Positions 61,881 to 64,000 of a stretch of 64,000 bases of DNA are shown in pieces (the stretch's first letter is position 1; each line of letters starts with the position of its first letter). A program made the translations under genes and the position numbers. Source of the stretch: Amycolatopsis rubida (GTDB lineage Bacteria; Actinomycetota; Actinomycetes; Mycobacteriales; Pseudonocardiaceae). The stretch spans positions 62,001 to 126,000 of the forward strand of contig NZ_FOWC01000006.1 in assembly GCF_900115345.1 (NCBI RefSeq), written 5' to 3'. Below the pieces are notes generated by a model. It had not been told where the DNA came from. It did not search any database and was given only the letters and a program-made list of their open reading frames with translations.

Positions 61881-63752
61881 ATGACTCTACGCCGCAGAGC
61901 CTGGCTCGCCGCTGTCGTCGCGACGAGTGCCCTCGCCGTCGTCCAACCGGCTGCTGCCAAGCCGGGTCCGGTACCGGTGGTTTCCCCGACACCGCAACAG
62001 ATCAACCGCGACGCCGCCGACGTGACGCTGCCGTCCTCGGTGGTACTGGTCACGGACGGCACCACGGACGGCCCGGCCAAAGAACTGCTGATCTCCCTGG
62101 TGAAACAGCACGGAGTCAAGAAGATCAGCACGGGTCCGCAGCGCGGGTTCGTCATCCGGCTCAGCAACGGCGGGGACGCGCCAACGCAGGCGGAGGGCTA
62201 TTCGCTCGCTGTGCGGCGCGACGGCGTGACAATCAACGGCCGCGACGGTGCCGGGCAATACTACGGCGTGCAGACGTTGCGGCAGCTGTTTGCCCGAAAT
62301 GGACACGGCTGGGCATTGCGCGGTGTCGCGGTACGAGACTGGCCCAACATGGCGCTGCGCGGGTCGATCGAAGGCTTCTACGGTCCACCGTGGACGAACG
62401 ACGACCGGGTGCGGCAGATCAAGTTTCTCGGCGAGACCAAGGCGAACACTTACATCTACAGCGCGAAAGACGACGCGTATCTGCGTGCGCAGTGGCGAGA
62501 TCCGTATCCGCAGCTGGAGCTGGACGCGCTCGGCCAGCTTGTGCGCACGGCGAACGCGAACCACGTCGACTTCACCTACGCCCTGTCTCCCGGCGTCTCG
62601 ATCTGTTTCTCGTCGCCGCGGGATGTCGCCGCGGTGAAAGCGAAATTCCAGGCGGTGTACGACCTCGGCGTGCGTTCGTTCTCGCTGCCGTTCGACGACA
62701 TCTCGTACACCAAGTGGAATTGCGCAGGCGACCAGGCGGCGTTCGGCGCACCGGGCCAGGCTGCCGCGGGCAAGGCCCAGGTTTCGTTGCTGAACGAGAT
62801 CACCGAGAACTTCGTGCGGACGCACGACGGCGTCCGTCCATTGCAGACGGTTCCGACGGAGTACAGCGATCTCAAGGATTCGCCGTACAAGACGCAGCTG
62901 CGGGAGAACCTCGACCCGTCCGTAGTCGTGCAGTGGACCGGCACCGCGGTGGTGCCGCCGAGCGTGACGAACGACGAAGCGCAGCAGGTCTCCACTGTGT
63001 ACGGGCGGAAAGTGTTCCTCTGGGACAACTATCCGGTCAACGATTACGAGCAGTCCGCCGGACGGCTGCTGCTCGCGCCTTACGCACATCGCGAAGCGGG
63101 GCTGGCCCAGTACCTCAACGGGATTGTCTCCAACCCGATGAACCAGGAAGCGGCCAGCGAGGTCGCCGAGTTCGGTGTGGCCGACTTCTCCTGGAACGAC
63201 GCGGGCTACTCGCCGGAGCGCTCATGGCCGCAGGCGCTGGCGCGGCTCGCGGGCGGCGACCGACGCGCGACCGCGGCGCTGAAGGTGTTCGCGGACCTCG
63301 AACACTTGGCACCCGTCTTCGGACCCGCACCGTGGCAGCCTCAGGCACCGGTGCTCGCGGCAACGGTCGCCGATTTCTGGCAGCACTGGAACGCCGGTGA
63401 CCACCGTGCTCTGGGCAGACTGCGCTCGTACGCCGAACAGATCCGCAATGCTCCGACCGTGATCCGGGGCGGGCAGGTGCAGAACGCGTTCGTCAGCGAG
63501 GCCGGCCCGTGGCTGGACGCGACCGCGCTCTGGGGCGAGGCGACGCTGACCCGCCTGGACGCATTGGCCGCAGCCGCCCGCGGTGACGACGCGAAGGCCC
63601 AACGCCTGACCGCAGCCGCGGACGCGCTGGTCAAGCGGGCGGAAGCGGTGAAGACGGGCAACAGCAACCGGTGGGGCGTGCGGCAGGCACTCGTCGGCGA
63701 CGGCGTGCTCGACGCGTTCCTCGTCCAGGTCCGCGCGGCGACGGCCGGCTGA
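61881..63752 (+). CDS. Secreted beta-N-acetylglucosaminidase (GH84, O-GlcNAcase/hyaluronidase type)
   Basis: 623 aa. Signal peptide up to about residue 26 (AVVQPAAA). An N-terminal GH20b-like domain ends with YYGVQTLRQLF, the GH84 barrel starts at RGSIEGFYGPPW, and the catalytic Asp pair is in LPFDDISYTKW near 271. WDNYPVNDYEQ and the helical C-terminal part follow family order. Substrate-assisted hydrolysis of terminal GlcNAc. Starts nine bases after the fucosidase stop with AGAGGAAG before the ATG, so co-transcribed. Confidence 0.94.
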   Translation: MTLRRRAWLAAVVATSALAVVQPAAAKPGPVPVVSPTPQQINRDAADVTLPSSVVLVTDGTTDGPAKELLISLVKQHGVKKISTGPQRGFVIRLSNGGDAPTQAEGYSLAVRRDGVTINGRDGAGQYYGVQTLRQLFARNGHGWALRGVAVRDWPNMALRGSIEGFYGPPWTNDDRVRQIKFLGETKANTYIYSAKDDAYLRAQWRDPYPQLELDALGQLVRTANANHVDFTYALSPGVSICFSSPRDVAAVKAKFQAVYDLGVRSFSLPFDDISYTKWNCAGDQAAFGAPGQAAAGKAQVSLLNEITENFVRTHDGVRPLQTVPTEYSDLKDSPYKTQLRENLDPSVVVQWTGTAVVPPSVTNDEAQQVSTVYGRKVFLWDNYPVNDYEQSAGRLLLAPYAHREAGLAQYLNGIVSNPMNQEAASEVAEFGVADFSWNDAGYSPERSWPQALARLAGGDRRATAALKVFADLEHLAPVFGPAPWQPQAPVLAATVADFWQHWNAGDHRALGRLRSYAEQIRNAPTVIRGGQVQNAFVSEAGPWLDATALWGEATLTRLDALAAAARGDDAKAQRLTAAADALVKRAEAVKTGNSNRWGVRQALVGDGVLDAFLVQVRAATAG

Positions 63753-63763
63753 GCGGGGGAGGG

Positions 63764-64000
63764 ATGGACGTGAGCAGGAGGAGCTTCCTCGGCGGCGCGG
63801 CCGCGGTCGCCGCGAGCACGGTGTTCGCCGGACCGGCGGGCGCGGCGGGCCGCCGCGGGCTGAGCGTGTCCGGCGACCAGTTCTTGCTGGAGGGCAAGCC
63901 ATTCCAGATCGTTTCCGGCGCGATCCACTACTTCCGGCTGCGCCCGGAGCAGTGGCACGACCGGCTGTCGCGGCTCAAAGCGCTGGGCCTCAACACTGTC
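63764..64000 (+). CDS. Secreted beta-galactosidase (GH35), 5' part only
   Basis: Only the first 79 codons are in the window. SRRSFLGGAAAVAASTVFAG is a twin-arginine signal peptide; the mature start FLLEGKPFQIVSGAIHYFRL and RLSRLKALGLNTV is the diagnostic N terminus of GH35 beta-galactosidases. GGGGAGGG precedes the ATG and the gene starts 11 bases after the GH84 stop. Truncated by the end of the window. Confidence 0.9.
   Translation, partial: MDVSRRSFLGGAAAVAASTVFAGPAGAAGRRGLSVSGDQFLLEGKPFQIVSGAIHYFRLRPEQWHDRLSRLKALGLNTV

Noticed and set aside
1..64000. tRNA, rRNA or riboswitch genes
   Set aside because: No cloverleaf with conserved TTCGA arm, rRNA signature or recognisable riboswitch core was seen in the intergenic regions; a covariance-model scan would be needed to exclude small RNAs.

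Overview
The window is very GC-rich (codons end overwhelmingly in G/C, many GTG starts) and carries modular NRPS genes, LAL/LuxR, TetR, GntR and LysR regulators, a class III lanthipeptide locus and secreted glycoside hydrolases. This points to a filamentous actinomycete. The GTGAGGGGAACC / GTGAAGGACTCC type intergenic palindromes suggest a Pseudonocardiaceae member, most likely Amycolatopsis (inference, not proven by the sequence).

Left part, about 0.2-26 kb: an NRPS gene cluster. Plus-strand genes are an A-T protein (759-2582), an MbtH partner (6257-6466) and a C-A-T-C protein whose A-domain pocket reads as serine (6816-11138). On the minus strand lie a single C-A-T protein (3000-6104) and a translationally coupled operon reading kynurenine 3-monooxygenase > DUF6875 protein > C-A-T NRPS > C-A-T-reductase NRPS > MFS exporter > LuxR-type regulator (23066 down to 11570). 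A large LAL-type LuxR regulator (23581-26136) is divergent from it. No thioesterase is present; the reductase domain (13485-17834) is the visible release step, predicting a peptide aldehyde, alcohol or cyclic imine that may contain 3-hydroxykynurenine.

Middle, about 26-40 kb: accessory and eroding DNA. A HAD-like protein, four sets of short tandem repeats, an IclR regulator, frameshifted remnants of a DevS-like kinase, a DUF1876 protein and a GAF/ANTAR protein, then a carboxylesterase, an HxlR/SDR-like divergent pair, an NAD-dependent DNA ligase, a ketopantoate-reductase-like gene with duplicated operators, and a small secreted protein.

40-47 kb: a ram/amf-type class III lanthipeptide operon on the minus strand (LanKC 46697-44163, 44-aa precursor 44130-43996, a strong hairpin, then two ABC exporters). 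Its precursor has one canonical Ser-x2-Ser-x3-Cys ring motif and one unusual Cys- and His-rich motif.

47-58 kb: a LysR/EamA divergent pair, then two amidohydrolase genes (the second frameshifted) associated with two paralogous GntR regulators and a repeated TTGGTATACC operator, a TetR/SDR divergent pair, and several genes broken by single-base indels. 58-64 kb: small secreted proteins, an epoxide-hydrolase-like lipoprotein candidate and a glycan-degradation operon (GH29 alpha-L-fucosidase, GH84 beta-N-acetylglucosaminidase, GH35 beta-galactosidase running off the end) preceded by a DasR-like GGTCTAGAC site.

Overlay of repeats: four copies of long imperfect-to-perfect palindromes, one interrupted by a 139-bp MITE-like element with a 5-bp target duplication. 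No tRNA, rRNA or CRISPR array was seen.
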